From Semisulcospira habei (lineage: Eukaryota > Mollusca > Gastropoda > Semisulcospiridae), in contig BTPG01000005.1 of NCBI GenBank assembly GCA_036245525.1, positions 114,991,880 to 115,055,879 on the forward strand: a DNA stretch of 64,000 nt, given 5' to 3'. The position numbers were made by a program, and so were the translations under genes. Of the stretch, positions 1-12,262 are shown piece after piece (the stretch's first letter is position 1; the number at the start of each line of letters is the position of its first letter). A model generated the notes under the pieces. That model was not told the DNA's origin, ran no database searches, and saw nothing but the letters and a program-made list of their open reading frames with translations.

Positions 1-148
1 TAAAATTTTTAAGATAGGTCAACCGTTTTAGTTCAGGGTGGTGCCAGAATATCTTGGCGCCTCAGGCGCCAGCTATTCTGGCACCATCTTTGAGCTATCA
101 TAGTCCAAGTTATTTCAAGCAATAGTGTATCAGGATGAAAGGGGTTAA
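1..148. mobile_element. PAL-A element cut by window start
   Basis: Hairpin at 30-98 with stem GGTGGTGCCAGAAT and loop around GGCGCC. It ends GGATGAAAGGGGTTAA at 148. The left end is outside the window. Confidence 0.85.
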
Positions 149-564
149 TGGTCTTGCTTCGGTAGTAATGGGGTGAACAAGGCACTGACCTGCGTAAAGA
201 CCACTTGACGGACGCGGTTCTGCCGATTTGTCAGTGTATGTGTCCCGACAGTTCCACGCTGAATCTGGAAGATCCAGACTATTGACTTAATTCTTACACT
301 CACCGATCAATACAGGTACACAGCACAGATGTAATACCCGACGAGATGCGGACAGAGTATTGAACACTCAGTCGCCTTGGCGGCACTCATCGCCCCAATA
401 CCTTCGCAGTCCCATAAACCCACAATTATGTATACACAAAGCAAGCGTAATATTGACAAGACGCGGGCGAGTATTGAACAATCTCTCTTTATCTATCACT
501 CAGCCGTTGGGACTTGTGTGTTTTATACCCTATACTTGCCACTGGACATAATCTTTGTTATCTC

Positions 565-673
565 AACGACCAAAGGCCACATGGATACAAATTGGTCTCA
601 ACGGGGGCACATGAGGATCTATGTCTCTTGCAGTTGAACCAGTCGTCAGCATTTACTTTTTTCTCGAAGTGTT
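565..673. mobile_element. PAL-B right half
   Basis: CATGAGGATCTATGTCTCTTGCAG followed by the family's outer arm. The left stem is lost. Confidence 0.7.
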
Positions 674-885
674 AACTCATTCTACCCCAACACCGAAATC
701 CTGAAATTTTGCCGTTGTCCTCTGAAGACTGCTTTGCAGTGCAGGACACAGATCGACCATGATAGTTCAAGGGTGATGCCAGAATAGCTTGGCGCCCATA
801 GGCGCCAAGCTATTCTGGCATCACCCTTGAACTATCATGGTCGATCCATATCTTGCTGTGGTGTGTCTGGGGTAGAAGGAGTTAA
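672..885. mobile_element. PAL-A full element
   Basis: Ends TTAACTCATTCTACCCC and GGGGTAGAAGGAGTTAA. The central hairpin, 751-845, is nearly perfect: arms GATCGACCATGATAGTTC through TTGGCGCC with a 4-nt loop. Confidence 0.95.
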
Positions 886-1660
886 CATCGCCGCCTAAAT
901 GCGCAAAGCCTCTCCACAGGACTTACGATCATGATCTCACCGAGTCTGTCTGCCCTGACTCATTTGGCAAAAAACACACACAAAATAAAAACAGTATGTC
1001 AATGCGACAAATTGAAATTTTCGCTTTAAAACTGGAAATAATGGCTTTTGCTAAATTATGGCAGATCTGTGTACCTCTCTGACAGCTCATGTCTATTGTG
1101 GCGTCTGTCGGTCCCGCCGGTGTCTGCTTCCGACGGACAACTAGTCTTCAGCAAAGCTTTTGTTTTCTGTCGGGCACCTACTGAATAATCAGTACCGATC
1201 GCTAGTACTGACTCCCATAACTTCGAGTCTGTTTGCCGTCAGCGCGGCCTCATAAGCACGTACACCGCAGCTGGTATGACCGGCTCAGTGAGAGTTCGGC
1301 AGTATTTTCAGTTCAGTCTTAACGCTTCAGTCATCAGCACCGGCAAACCATTCCCAAAAACAGCCATTCCCAGTCACTGAACTCAGTCAGTGTTTTCTTG
1401 GCTCATACTAGGGTCAGCACAGTACAACTGACGCGTCTTACTGAACTCAGAGTTTGTGTATTAATCGGCGCCTAACCTAGCGGCCGCTGTCTTTATCAGA
1501 ACTTGTGTTTTCAGTCGCAGCGCTCTGGTCTCCGAGTCGGAGCTCAAGCAACGTGTTTAACCCATATCATACGGAGTCTCAGTAAATGCTTCAAATCTGT
1601 ACACTGGCCATATGCAAGCTACATTATAGTAATTACCGATAAGGATATAGACCAATGGCT
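886..1660. other. no recognised feature
   Basis: Unique-looking sequence. I see no convincing ORF, hairpin or repeat. Confidence 0.6.
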
Positions 1661-1738
1661 TTAGTTCCAGGGTAGTGCCAGAATAGCGGCTTTGCGTCTA
1701 CAGGCGCCAAGCTATTCCGGCACTACCCTTGAACTATT
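1661..1738. mobile_element. PAL-A hairpin, diverged
   Basis: AGTTCCAGGGTAGTGCCAGA pairs with CCGGCACTACCCTTGAACT. The left inner stem is decayed. Confidence 0.85.
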
Positions 1739-1811
1739 TAAGTCAAACTTATTTCACACACTGGTGTATTCCGAATGATAAGGCGCGCGGGTCAAACTAA
1801 CCCGTTCAGCT

Positions 1812-1925
1812 GGTGCCGAGAAAATTTCAACACCAGCCAACTGCAAGACGGGTTTAGATCCTCACGAGGGCTCATGGGGATCTATCCCTCTTGCTGGCAC
1901 CACTTTGAATCCATGTTCGCCAATC
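1812..1925. mobile_element. PAL-B, decayed
   Basis: CTGCAAGACGGG...AGATCCTCACGAGGGCTCATGGGGATCT...CCTCTTGC retains both arms in part. The GC loop is lost. Confidence 0.65.
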
Positions 1926-2457
1926 CATGTCCCTGGGACTACATGCATTCAACTTCGTGGTGTCAGCAAGAATGGTTCAGCTGAATTAACTGACGAAGAT
2001 TGCAGGAGTTGACACAGTTTGCGTCAGCTGGCCCTGAACGTGTTAATCAGAACTTAGAGATGTGTAAGTTCACAGCCAGTTTCTCACTAAACTCAGTCCC
2101 AACACAAAACTTGTGTACGCCGGCATACACTGATTCCGTTCTCTCTAGCCGTCCGTCAGAACCAAGCCATACTTTTTTTTCACATACTGCAATCTCCCAG
2201 AACGTGTGTACATCACACTCAGCGCCTCACTACTAACTCGGCTGCTGGCACTGCTAGTCTCTCACGAGCACTACTGACAGTCTCTGAACTCGTGTGCTAG
2301 ATTTTTGCCAAACCAGACTATCACTTCCCGATCATTCGCTAACTCGAAACCATGGTGACCATTCACCCTAGTAATTGTAGCTGCCTTGTGCCTCACAAAC
2401 CCGAAGCATTGAACGGTAAAACATCTCTCCGGCGTTTTCGTAGCCATCTCGCTTCCC

Positions 2458-2540
2458 GCCTGCAAGACGCGGCATGGATTCTCATGAGCCCCTGCGGGCG
2501 CAGGGGCTCACGAGAATCAGTATGCCTCTTGTCATTACAA
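2458..2540. mobile_element. PAL-B hairpin
   Basis: GATTCTCATGAGCCCCTGC pairs with GCAGGGGCTCACGAGAATC. Both arms carry the same departures from the usual GATCCTC...CCCCCGC. Confidence 0.9.
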
Positions 2541-3049
2541 TCGGTACTTACGTGTCTCCGCCGCAGACGTGATGAAATCATCCTGGGCTTACGGCAGCTT
2601 GTGACAGATGTAAACTCGGCGGTATTGTGTATCGCCAGCTGCGACCGTGGTGAATTTCACACACATGGATGATGGTGATCAGTCCACGCTTGTGTGTCTC
2701 AGTGATATTAGCCGCGAACTGTGAGCCTAGGGGGACTAGACTGAACTCAGCAGGAATGGCACACAGCAGCCGGCGGTGGGTTGTGACTAGACGCTTAGAG
2801 CAATGACGCAGTTGCTCGTGAGAATCTCAGTGATGATGACGCAGTACGTAGCTTTTCACCGGGAAATCCGCTGGTCATAGCACCACCGAAGACTGGTCGC
2901 CACAGCCTCCGGACCAGGCTGACACAGAGGAGACGATGCCCCGGAAGGAAAACAAGACTGAACGGCGGCTGAAGGGAGGTGGCTCAGGGGTAAAGGGCAA
3001 CGAGACTCCCTCCCGCTTTGCCTCAGAATCGCAGAGTATGGCTGGCCTA

Positions 3050-3051
<2 letters not shown>

Positions 3052-3090
<39 letters not shown>

Positions 3091-3168
3091 CTCTCTCTCT
3101 CTCTCCCGTGCGCGCTCGCTCAAATCGTTCCACCCTCTCTCTCTCTCTCTTTCTCTCTCTCTTTTACT
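3052..3168. repeat. (CT)n microsatellite
   Basis: Interrupted CT repeats. Confidence 0.95.
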
Positions 3169-3261
3169 CTCTCATATCTTTCCCAGTAAGGAATCTGCTG
3201 AAAGCCAATGGTCCTCCTCAGTGGGTATCATACGGATCTAAATGAAATCAGCACGACGGAA

Positions 3262-3330
3262 GCAAGAGGCATAGATCCTCATGAGCTCCCACATTCTACG
3301 GGGGCTCATGAGGATATATGCCTCTTGCAG
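3262..3330. mobile_element. PAL-B hairpin
   Basis: AGAGGCATAGATCCTCATGAG pairs with CTCATGAGGATATATGCCTCT. Confidence 0.9.
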
Positions 3331-4039
3331 ACGGTATGCAGGTTGCCGAGGCTCACTGCAAGCACCTCGCAAATGAGCTGCACGTTCAAGCCTGCGGTGG
3401 CTTATGAGAATCTGTGCCGTGGTGACATTGGCTCCAAGAACATCTCTGTCTGGCGGCGTTGGGTGGGCGATAGCTGCCGGTAAATAATCAAAGTAACAGT
3501 GCGACACCGCTCTCTCTACCCATGATGCACGCGCCGACGAGTTCCGCTCGCGCGAAGCACGTGCACGGCGCGCGCGACGTCAGTGCCGGCTTGCACATAA
3601 TGCTGCCACTGTAGCGCAGAGGGTCAAGAAGCCTAACAAAGGAGAGTCTAGTTGAGAAGACCGCCTAAGCAAAAAAACACCGTGACGCGGTTTAAGGTAC
3701 ACTTGGGGCTCACGTCGTGTCAACGGAAAACGATCAATATGTGTGGAAATGAAACATAACTAGCCAAGCGGAACTCAAAACAATAGCCTAACTGACGCCT
3801 GATTTAATTTTTGAAAGCTGCTCAGTAAATAAAATATCAACCATCCTTTCAGCTATGAAGACAGTCTCAGTGATAGTTCAGAACCAAAATAGCGGTATGG
3901 TATATGAAAATGACAGAAGTAAGTTTCGGCAGTTCAAAAATTTCGTCAATAATTCGTGTTCGCCCTCAGTGAAAGGAATCACCTATTCAAGTCTCGACTA
4001 CAAGACTGAAGCGCTTCACGGGCCGACTGACAGCCAAAG
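3331..4039. other. no recognised feature
   Basis: CG-rich around 3530-3590, otherwise featureless. Short ORFs here show no domain-like pattern. Confidence 0.55.
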
Positions 4040-4104
4040 TTAACCCTTTGGTTGCGTCGGTAGCGGTTTTGTCGCGATCATTCTACCGACAGCCAAAGGG
4101 TCAA
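4040..4104. mobile_element. PAL-C, internally deleted
   Basis: TTAACCCTTTGGTTG...GGTAGCGGTTTTGTCGCGAT left arm. The right arm is reduced to TACCGACAGCCAAAGGGTCAA. Confidence 0.85.
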
Positions 4105-4284
4105 TGCCACCGTGTGCATCCTCAAACTCAGTGAGCATTCCGCGGCCACGGCATCAATGCAGCTGTGGCTAGCCTGTCAGTCATGCGATCGATATGGAAA
4201 GTTCCTCACACGGTTCCGATTGCCTGCTACAGCGTCTGCCGCTCAGTCGAGGCAAAGACCCTCATCCAATATGCACTGAAAGGT

Positions 4285-4360
4285 TCTCGGGCCGACGTCG
4301 GTCGCAGTGTGCCCACGTGCGCGGCGGGCCCACTCCGGCCGACGGCGTCGGCCGGAGGAT
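4285..4360. mobile_element. PAL-H hairpin, diverged
   Basis: CGGGCCGACGTCGGTCGCAG pairs loosely with CTCCGGCCGACGGCGTCGGCC around GTGCCCAC. Confidence 0.7.
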
Positions 4361-4773
4361 CTCTGCTTGCTGGGCATGACTCGAGCCCTGGGATTTATAA
4401 GATTATTTGTCCTCTTCTGGTCTATTTACACTTTCTCTCATTGGCCTGGCTCCATTCGACCCTGTTTTCCATGGTCGCCCTTCCCAAGGTAGCGGAAGAC
4501 TTGTCACATTTTACCCGTGGTAACATGTGGTAAGTAGACTCACTTATTACAAGTTACGATGACAACGTTACTCGCTAAGCAAACTTTCCTTCCCCAAATA
4601 CGTCCTCGGACAATCACATTTCTCAGTACAAACATACCTTACTCTTCATTTAGTCAAACCTCAAAACAAAAAGCTGCCAATAAATACACAATTTTGGGGG
4701 TTACACAACAAACAGAACTATATGTAGATGTCCTACTGTGATACCGTTGGTACCAGTTTATTTTTTTTTTAAT

Positions 4774-5660
4774 CTTCCCTACCCGAGTCTGCCCTGGGGG
4801 ACTTGGGTGGGGTTAACTACTTTTTAGTTTCCAGAGACACCCTGGTCAGCCCCACAGGGTGGGTTTTCCCCTCTATTCTGGGGCATGTGTTTCTGTCTAC
4901 CTGTTCGGCAGCTGCGTCCTACATAGGATGGACGGGCATCACTGGTCCTCATCCATCTCCTTAATCTCTCACGTGCTGGCTCCAAGCGCCACACCCTGGC
5001 AAACCACCTCAGCTGGTGGGCTAAACCACGTGAGGGGGTGGTGTTCACATTGCACCACTAGGCGGATGAGCTGTTTCTGACAGCCAACGGCTAGAGGACG
5101 GAGGAGATCAGGTTGGATCCAACGGCCAAATGTGGGGGAGTAAACCCTTCAAATCAGGAGTGGAGCCCCGAAGGCAGACAGCTGCCTGTATTCACGCACT
5201 GTTCTGGCAGCTCCTGCAGCCAAACTGGTGCCAAACGTACTGCTTTGCATTCCTTTGGATACATCAGCGAGGCCGAGAGGGGGATCTTGACGACTGGGCA
5301 TCCCAGGATCTCCATACACTTCGCCCAGGCTTGCGCACTGGAGAGGTCACTCCAGTGACTGACCCAGCAAGCGCATATTCCATTGTCTTCCGAGACAGGA
5401 TGCCGAACGGGTCCATTCACCTGTATTTGCCTTTTAAAACTCTCCCAACTGTCTGCGCTGCCTGTAGCTCTTGATATTGGATGTGTGTTGCTAAATGGTC
5501 TTAGCTTTATTTAGGCCCTATGTCGTAGGTTTATTTCACGTATTAAACCGGCTGGCGACATACATTCAATGTTCTGTTTAGGTTTTTTTCACAAGCAGTG
5601 CAGGCACGTCCTGAGAAAAAGTCTTGTTGCTGTTGTGACGTTAAGCAATGTACAATCATT
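4774..5660 (+). repeat. dispersed repeat R1, long copy
   Basis: Its two ends (4774-4905 and about 5412-5660) match 25329-25677. Shared words include GGTCAGCCCCACAGGG and GGCACGTCCTGAGAAA. The middle 500 bp is absent from the other copy. No reliable coding capacity. Confidence 0.7.
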
Positions 5661-6082
5661 TTTTTTTTAAAAAAACCTGAATAATTGTCTAAGTTACATA
5701 TCAATGACAGGAAATTTATTCGAAGGCCCCATGCTCTGCTGTACTGACCATAATCGAAACGGCGAAGAAGCAAAAAGTTGGATAAATAAAAATTGTGGGT
5801 TATGCAACAAAACAACTATATGCACTGCTTTTATTCGGCCTATATTAACCAATTTCATACACAAATTGACTGAAAATATGTTAATTTTATAAAATAAAAT
5901 AAAAATACCGGAGAGAGAAATTTCATTCGAATGCAGTTTGCACAAGGTTGTTGACTGATAGTCGGAAGTATTGAGATTTCTGTCCCCTGCATTTCTACGT
6001 CACACGCACGAGGTGTGGGGTTCTTTCAAGGTTACACATCAGTCGTGCTTTATACTGTTTACAGCTGAAGACAAAATCGTTG

Positions 6083-6266
6083 TATTATGAGTTACGCCTT
6101 GCCGATGGTTCTTGTCGCCTCTCGGGTCAGGCCGATCAGGAGGGTCATTGTCGGGAAGTAAGTCGGGCTAAAGCCCTCGACTCTTACCTCCGATATTGAC
6201 CCGGCCCCTGACAATACCATCGAGGCGACAAGAACCACTGCCGCGGACAAAGCCTAACTCGTAATA
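6083..6266. mobile_element. PAL-P inverted-repeat element
   Basis: Outer arms TATTATGAGTTACGCCTT and AAGCCTAACTCGTAATA, inner arms GGTTCTTGTCGCCTC and GAGGCGACAAGAACC. A decayed relative is at 46628-46764. Confidence 0.75.
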
Positions 6267-6434
6267 CAGCTAATGCCAGTAATGTCTCCAGCCAGCTCAG
6301 TGCCGGCAAACTTCCAGCTATCCGATCAATGTGGCCAAAATCAGTTCTTCCGTCCAATTTGCACCTTGATTGCGTCAGTCTCGGTGGTGATACTGAGCGA
6401 CGAGACAGACCCAGTGCGCAAAATGCTTATCAGG

Positions 6435-6620
6435 CCAAAGTTGGCCGCAGTGGGTCCGGGGCGCAGTCGTGCGCGGGCCCAATACAGCCGACTTCGGCCC
6501 GATGGCCTTTGCGTACAGGGGAAGCAACTTGAATGTCGGTAACAGTCGTGCGCGGGCCCAATACAGCCGACTTCGGCCCGATGGCCTTTGCGTACAGGGG
6601 AAGCAACTTGAATGTCGGTG
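6435..6620. repeat. PAL-H fragment with 79-bp tandem duplication
   Basis: Units 6464-6542 and 6543-6620 are near identical, including the PAL-H arm TGCGCGGGCCCAATACAGCC and a GTACAGGGGAAGCAACTTG tail. Confidence 0.85.
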
Positions 6621-6664
6621 AACCACCGGCAAAAAAGTCCCGTATTCGAGGCTGATAATAAGAA

Positions 6665-6786
6665 GGTCGGATATAACCGCACTTTTTCACATGTCCCGAA
6701 GAGAATTCTTCCACGCAAATTACCGTGTGACTTCGCCTACGAACGTTTGGTCCCTTGTCGGTTTACTATATCCAGAGTTCATAAAT
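6665..6786. repeat. dispersed repeat T, diverged copy
   Basis: GTCGGATATAACCGCACTTTTTCA and the CGCAAATTAC region parallel 25150-25230. Confidence 0.4.
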
Positions 6787-6901
6787 GAGTTTCAGGACAG
6801 GCACCCTATGTACTGTTCCAAACTACAAAGTTGCCAGACGTGACTGTTGCCAGTATAGAAGGTGTGTCCCTTCCTCTTCGCCCCGGCACTTCGTTTTTCT
6901 T

Positions 6902-6981
6902 TTAACTCATTCTAGACGTGACGCCTCCGGATACGCGGCTTATGCCGCGTATCCGGAGTCGGCACGTCTCGAATGAGTTAA
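6902..6981. mobile_element. PAL-D full element, 80 bp
   Basis: TTAACTCATTCTAGACGTG to CACGTCTCGAATGAGTTAA. It is a palindrome over its full length around GCCTCCGGATACGCGG. Confidence 0.95.
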
Positions 6982-7205
6982 CCCTATAACCACATTATAA
7001 ATAATGCTGGTCATTTAGTTCTTAGAGTTATAGATCACAAATTCGGTCAGTCACATTCTTCGGCTTCTCCCAACACCATCACTATGTTTTCCTACCCGTA
7101 GAAGAACACGTTCGGAAATCTTCCTCGTCTTTGACCAGATGCAGTGTCCTTATGCTGGAAAATTTGAAAGACGCCCGTCACAGACGTTGATGTCATTGAA
7201 CTGAT

Positions 7206-7378
7206 GCAGTCGACTTCGCTTATAACAAGATCGGAATAACTAAAGCCGGATACAAGAGCACTTTGTCAGTGGTGCCGACCACAGCTTGTAAGAAAAATAG
7301 TTTGCTGATACCAAACTTTGGACAAATGAAGTAACAAGTTCAGGTCATTATGACATTTTATTCCGAAGTTTACTGTGC
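7206..7378. repeat. dispersed repeat T, diverged copy
   Basis: CGCTTATAACAAGATCGG, CCGGATACAAGAGCACTTT and the terminal TTCCGAAGTTTACTGT match the family end. Confidence 0.45.
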
Positions 7379-7416
7379 AAAGTTTTTTTTTTTTTGTTGT
7401 GTAGTGGACCTTCGAA

Positions 7417-7490
7417 GCCCTTTATCTGGGAGTCAGCCGGTACCGAAAGTTAACCCCTTTATCTGGGAGTCAGCCGGTACCAAAAGTTAA
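7417..7490. repeat. 46-bp direct duplication
   Basis: CCCTTTATCTGGGAGTCAGC with the following GGTACC occurs twice, the second copy ending at the TTAA that begins a PAL-B element. Confidence 0.7.
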
Positions 7491-7705
7491 TCCCTTTACA
7501 GCCAGTTATCGACGATTGTGTTTCTGAAATTTGGGTTCTGACTCAATGTCAAGGACCCGCCAGGCGTCCACGGTCGGAACATAGATACAAAGTGGTGTCA
7601 GCAAGAGAAATAGATCCTCATGAGCACCCGCGACTGCGGGTGCTCATGAGGATCTATGTCTTTTGCAGCCGGACCTCGTTCACTTTCTCAGCAGTGAAGG
7701 GGTTA
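7487..7705. mobile_element. PAL-B full element
   Basis: Left end TTAATCCCTTTACAGCCAG, right end TCAGCAGTGAAGGGGTTA. Core hairpin 7601-7668, with paired variants GAGCACCCGC and GCGGGTGCTC on the two arms. Confidence 0.92.
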
Positions 7706-7845
7706 CAGAAGGCAGCGCCACAACCGATCGAGCTATGCGGGTTTGTACCAGTTGTTCCCTAGCCGTTTCTTCGATCAGACGGCTCCAGCCGAATCCTTGT
7801 CAGACACTGTCAGTGTCGAGCGCAAGAGCCAGGCTGTGACCCGTC

Positions 7846-7914
7846 TGAGAGAGGCATAGATTCTCATGAGCCCCCGCAGGTTGCGGGGGCTCACGAGAAT
7901 TTATGTCTCTTGTC
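7846..7914. mobile_element. PAL-B hairpin
   Basis: GATTCTCATGAGCCCCCGC pairs with GCGGGGGCTCACGAGAAT. It lies 140 bp from the previous copy. Confidence 0.9.
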
Positions 7915-8101
7915 GGTCCGATTTACGCCGGTCAGTGCTGATGGCCCGGTCTGTTCAGGATCATAAGGATGATGTACTGTACCCGGCGATGACACGCCGT
8001 CTGAGCGCGAGACATGCAGGCCAAAATGTAGTGTACGGCTGATTCTGTGGCATTAGTTGTCAGCTACTTGGGGCTGTTTTGATTGTTCGTTTGTTATTGT
8101 T

Positions 8102-8106
<5 letters not shown>

Positions 8107-8193
<87 letters not shown>

Positions 8194-8320
8194 GTTTGTT
8201 TGTTTGTCTGTCTGTCCGTCCGTCCGCTTGTTCGTTCGTTCGTTCGTTCATTCATTCATTCATTTGTTTATTCATTCATCTATCCACAGATAGATGAATG
8301 AATGAATGAATGAATGGTAT
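8107..8320. repeat. (TA)n and tetranucleotide microsatellite cluster
   Basis: (TA)n about 84 bp, then TTTG, TCTG, TCCG, TTCG and TTCA tetranucleotides, ending in a small foldback of ATTC/GAAT runs. Confidence 0.95.
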
Positions 8321-8916
8321 CTATGTATTGAATACTTGAACAGTGGAGTGGGAACCCGGGGATAAGAAGGGGCAGGTATGGCGTGGCCAGATTTCCTGTG
8401 GACATGGCATGGGCAGAGTATCCTCTGGCCATATTTCCTTTTTTGATTTACTCGGACGTATACTTGGGTCATATGTTCAGTTTTCAGGCTCAGACGAATA
8501 CTTGTTATAAGCATAGAAACTTACAAATCCGCCCACCACCCCCCACCCCCACCCCCCTCCCAGACACACACCCCTTCCTAAGAGGTTGGGTCATACCGCC
8601 TCCCGTGACTTCTAGACCTCCCTCCTAGTAATCTTCCTATACCACTGTTGTAAGACGTATCTGTTGTCATGATGATTATCCTGATGATTATTATAGCCGG
8701 CCTCGGAGTGTGTGCGTGCGTGCGTGCGTGTGTGCGTGTTGCAGGTAGATCACTGTCTTCGTTAGTCTCATGCCGATTTTCCCAACCCGCTTTACTTCGG
8801 TACCATCGAAGAGAGATAACTCTTCAACATACCAGAAGTAGGAAGTTGCCTCCCTTGCACCGAATTCACGTGAAAATATTGTTTTATTTCACACTAGAAC
8901 CTGTTTTGAACAACCA

Positions 8917-8920
<4 letters not shown>

Positions 8921-8948
<28 letters not shown>
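8921..8948. repeat. poly-T tract
   Basis: Uninterrupted T run. Confidence 0.9.
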
Positions 8949-8952
<4 letters not shown>

Positions 8953-9016
8953 AAAGCTGGCCTTAAAAGACATGCCCTCTCTCAAGAGAAGTCATGCAGG
9001 ACGAAAAGTGTCACTT

Positions 9017-9077
9017 GTCATTAAAGACCATCATTTAGGTGGCTACAGCCACCTAAGTGATGGTCTTTAACGACAGG
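9017..9077. mobile_element. PAL-K hairpin, copy 1
   Basis: TGTCATTAAAGACCATCATT pairs with GTGATGGTCTTTAACGACA around AGGTGGCTACAGCCACCT. Flanks from 8965 also match the copy at 53396. Confidence 0.9.
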
Positions 9078-9619
9078 TATCTTTCATAAGGGTGCTGGCA
9101 CAAAACAGATTCTGTTGTACTTTTGTCGTGTAGAAATCATCTATAAAAAAAAAACCCACGACTGACAGCCAAAGGCTCAACACATTTAGGAGGCATATTA
9201 TATTTCATGAGACCAGCGCTTACACTCACTGTGGGGGTTAGAGGTGGGACTGTGGGGGAGGGCGTGGCGTGGCGTGGTGGGGTGGGGGGGGGGGGGTTGG
9301 AGCAGTTGTGAAGTGAGTATGCCTGTCCTGTCAAATACACTGTGGCTTCAGATGCGTCACTGACTTAAAATGTTGACCTGGCCTATATGAGAAGTTCTGG
9401 TCTACTGTTTACTTCTTATTTAGACTGAGCAGGCCCGCATATTCAGTTCGTCGACATGCATTGGTAACCTGATGACAACTGACTCCTAACAAAGACAACA
9501 CACACATTAAAAGTCAAAAGCAATGTTTTCGAAAGTAGAAGCAATGATATAGCTTTATTTCACTTTGGTATAGTTTCAAACAATTTTAAACAACAACGCG
9601 CGCAAATTAATGTCTGAGT

Positions 9620-9623
9620 GTGT

Positions 9624-9696
<73 letters not shown>

Positions 9697-9775
9697 TGTG
9701 TGTTTGTGTGTGTGTGCGTGCGTGCGTGTGCGTGTGTGTGTGTGTGCATGCGTGTGTGTGTGTGTGTGTGCGCGC
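9620..9775. repeat. (TG)n microsatellite
   Basis: Long TG run with TGCG variants. Confidence 0.98.
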
Positions 9776-9885
9776 GAGAACATTTATGATAACATAATTA
9801 TGAGACACGTTTAGACTTATCCATAAATACATACACTCGTCTATTGCATGAATACATTAACCTTTAAAACTTCAGACCGATCGGC

Positions 9886-9972
9886 TTTGATAGTTCAAGG
9901 GTGGTGTTAGATTCGCCTGGCGCCTTAGAAGGCGCCAGGCTAATCTAACACTAGCCTTGAACGATCATGGCC
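9886..9972. mobile_element. PAL-A hairpin, variant stem
   Basis: GTTAGATTCGCCTGGCGCC pairs with GGCGCCAGGCTAATCTAAC. Both arms share the GGCGCC(A)GGC and TTAGATT variants. Confidence 0.9.
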
Positions 9973-10207
9973 GGGCCGTCTGCCACGGCTCGTGCACTGT
10001 CTGTGTAAACACGTGCAAAGTTGCGACTGAAAAAAAACACATAACATGTGAATGACATAAAACAAAAAACAAAAAGAAAAACACTCTCCGGCTACTTCAA
10101 GAATAATACATGTACGTAAAGATATTCAATGGTATTTACACATTGAAAAGATGCTGGTTTTTTTTTCAACCGACAGGCAGGCTCAGTGCCAGAAATTAAC
10201 GTCTAAT

Positions 10208-10420
10208 TTGAACCATTGGACCATTCGGTAGCCAGAATCATATGTACAAGTCTATTTATCTTTTTTTTTTAAGAACACACATTTGCAGTGCAAGAACTTT
10301 CGTCTATTTTGACAACGGACAACTCAAAAATGAAACCATTCGGTAGCTGAAATTGTATACATGTACACGTATCGCTATTTTTTTAAGTACATACATTTGC
10401 AATTTCCGAATGTCCTCTAT
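10208..10420. repeat. imperfect tandem duplication, about 125 bp
   Basis: ACCATTCGGTAGC followed by an ATGTACA step, a T-run and ACATTTGCA recur at 10211 and 10337. Confidence 0.5.
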
Positions 10421-10504
10421 AGTGTACATCACGGTGTATGATGTATGATGCATGCAGCGTTTTATCTGCTTCGTGAAAGGCGTTCGCTCCTGGCGTACAT
10501 CCAT

Positions 10505-10718
10505 TTAACCCGTTACACGCCTGAGGCTGATTTTGCAAAATTTGCTTACTAAGTATTGCCCTCTGAAGGCTACATTACAGATTAGGAGATACTGTTTTGG
10601 TTCAAGGGTGGTGCCAGAATAGCTTGGCGCCTAATGCGCCAAGCTATTCTGGCACCACCCTTGAACTATCAGTCAAATTTGTGTCATGCAATGGGTGTAT
10701 CAGGATGAAAAGGGTTAA
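10505..10718. mobile_element. PAL-A full element
   Basis: TTAACCCGTTACACGCCTG to CAGGATGAAAAGGGTTAA. The core has arms GGTTCAAGGGTGGTGCCAGA and its complement. Confidence 0.95.
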
Positions 10719-11225
10719 AGTATCAATCTGTTCCGTTTTCATTTTCAATTTCGACCATACGACAATGAAACCGTTCTACGATAGTATGAAAGAAACATTC
10801 AGCACTGTTGCACTGGTACAACATCGGCTTTTCTAGCCTTCCGATTAACCGAAGTTGTCCCCGTGTGACGCATGTAATGCCGCTACAGATCAAAAAAGGT
10901 TGATCTGTCTTGCAATCTGTAATATAGCCTTTACAAGACAATAAGCACATTTTAATAAAAACAGCCTGATGATGTAATGGGATAAAACTGGTTATATTTG
11001 TGTGAACAGAAGGCATTACTTCGGACAGATCAAAGTCAGAAAGTAAAAACATTGGTCTCAACAATTAAGGATAGAAAAAAGTCTTACTGACGTCGCCTAT
11101 GTGAGACAGAAATACAAATACACCAAAGGGAAATATGACATAGTTGTGATTCCCGCCGTCAAAAATAATAATAAAATTTAAAAAAAAAAAAAGAAAATTT
11201 ATGACATCAGAAATCACGATTGTAA

Positions 11226-11298
11226 TGTGTGCTGGACTGTGATTTTGGACCTTACAGCTGGAATCCGTAAAAGCCAAAATTACAAACCAGTACACACA
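11226..11298. mobile_element. PAL-G hairpin, diverged
   Basis: GTGTGCTGGACTGTGATTTT pairs with AAAATTACAAACCAGTACAC. Confidence 0.85.
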
Positions 11299-11635
11299 TG
11301 AACAAAGACTTATGGCGTTTTCAGCTAGCTCGGTAGCCAACATTTTCAGTTGATATTATTGATATGAGGAGCACAAAATATGCACTATGTACACAAAACC
11401 ACCCGATCAACAAAACAGCGTAGTGGGAATTTTGGTGTGGAAAAGTAGTTCGTTATGTACAAGGAAATTTGGACTCGACGCGGGTTCCAATATTTTGATT
11501 TAGTTACTGATACTAGCGTGTACAATAATAACGAAAACACGTGTTTTCTCTTTCCCATTCCACCTCAGCACCACCTGGTTACTGTTATTAATGTAAACAA
11601 TAATTTAAAAAAATGTTCTCCTCCTTTTCCACCTA

Positions 11636-11860
11636 TACAGCTCCCCCCCCCCCCCCACCTCTTTCCCCCCACCCGTTGCCTCCACAGCGGAAACACAAAT
11701 TTCGGAGGAGGGGGGGGGGGGCGGAATTCTTTTCCCTTTCTACATCAAACCCCCCCCCCCCCCCACACACACACACACACACACACTCACCCACCCACCC
11801 ACCCACCCTCCACTTCCCCTCCCCCCCCCCCCCCCCCCCCCCCCCGTTACTTGTTCTAAA
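11636..11860. repeat. poly-C / poly-G / (AC)n compound tract
   Basis: Three C-runs of 12 or more, one G-run and one (AC)n run. AACAATAATTTA-type words flank it on both sides. Confidence 0.9.
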
Positions 11861-12262
11861 CAATAATTTATTGAAAAAAATGTGTTTCTTCCTTCCCTTA
11901 CCACCTCAGAATCCTCCAAAAAATCGCAATTAATATGTGAACGTTTTTATCTGTTATTTTGCATTGTTTACGTAACACACACATGTTTAATCGTATGTAA
12001 CTGCAACCAGATTCGAAATAAGAGAAATAAAGCGAAAAACAAGGGAGACAGATCGACCATGACACACTGGTCACCTTGAGCTTATCAGGCACAACTCGAC
12101 CCGTGGAATTTACCTACTGCTCAGCGAATCACTTCTTCCTGGAAGTGAAACGCTTAAATGTATGTGCTGTTCTGTATATTTCTGGACCTTACAACACACA
12201 TCACATAATACTATATGTATATGTGGTCCGTCTAGTCTTCAACAAAACAGCTCGCTACCCCT

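Noticed and set aside
8057..8301. Open frames over (TA)n and TTCG/TTCA repeats
   Set aside because: They are translated microsatellites in all frames.
9560..9832. Open frames over (TG)n, also at 32402-32682 and 15506-15772
   Set aside because: Low-complexity His/Thr or Cys/Val translations of a dinucleotide repeat.
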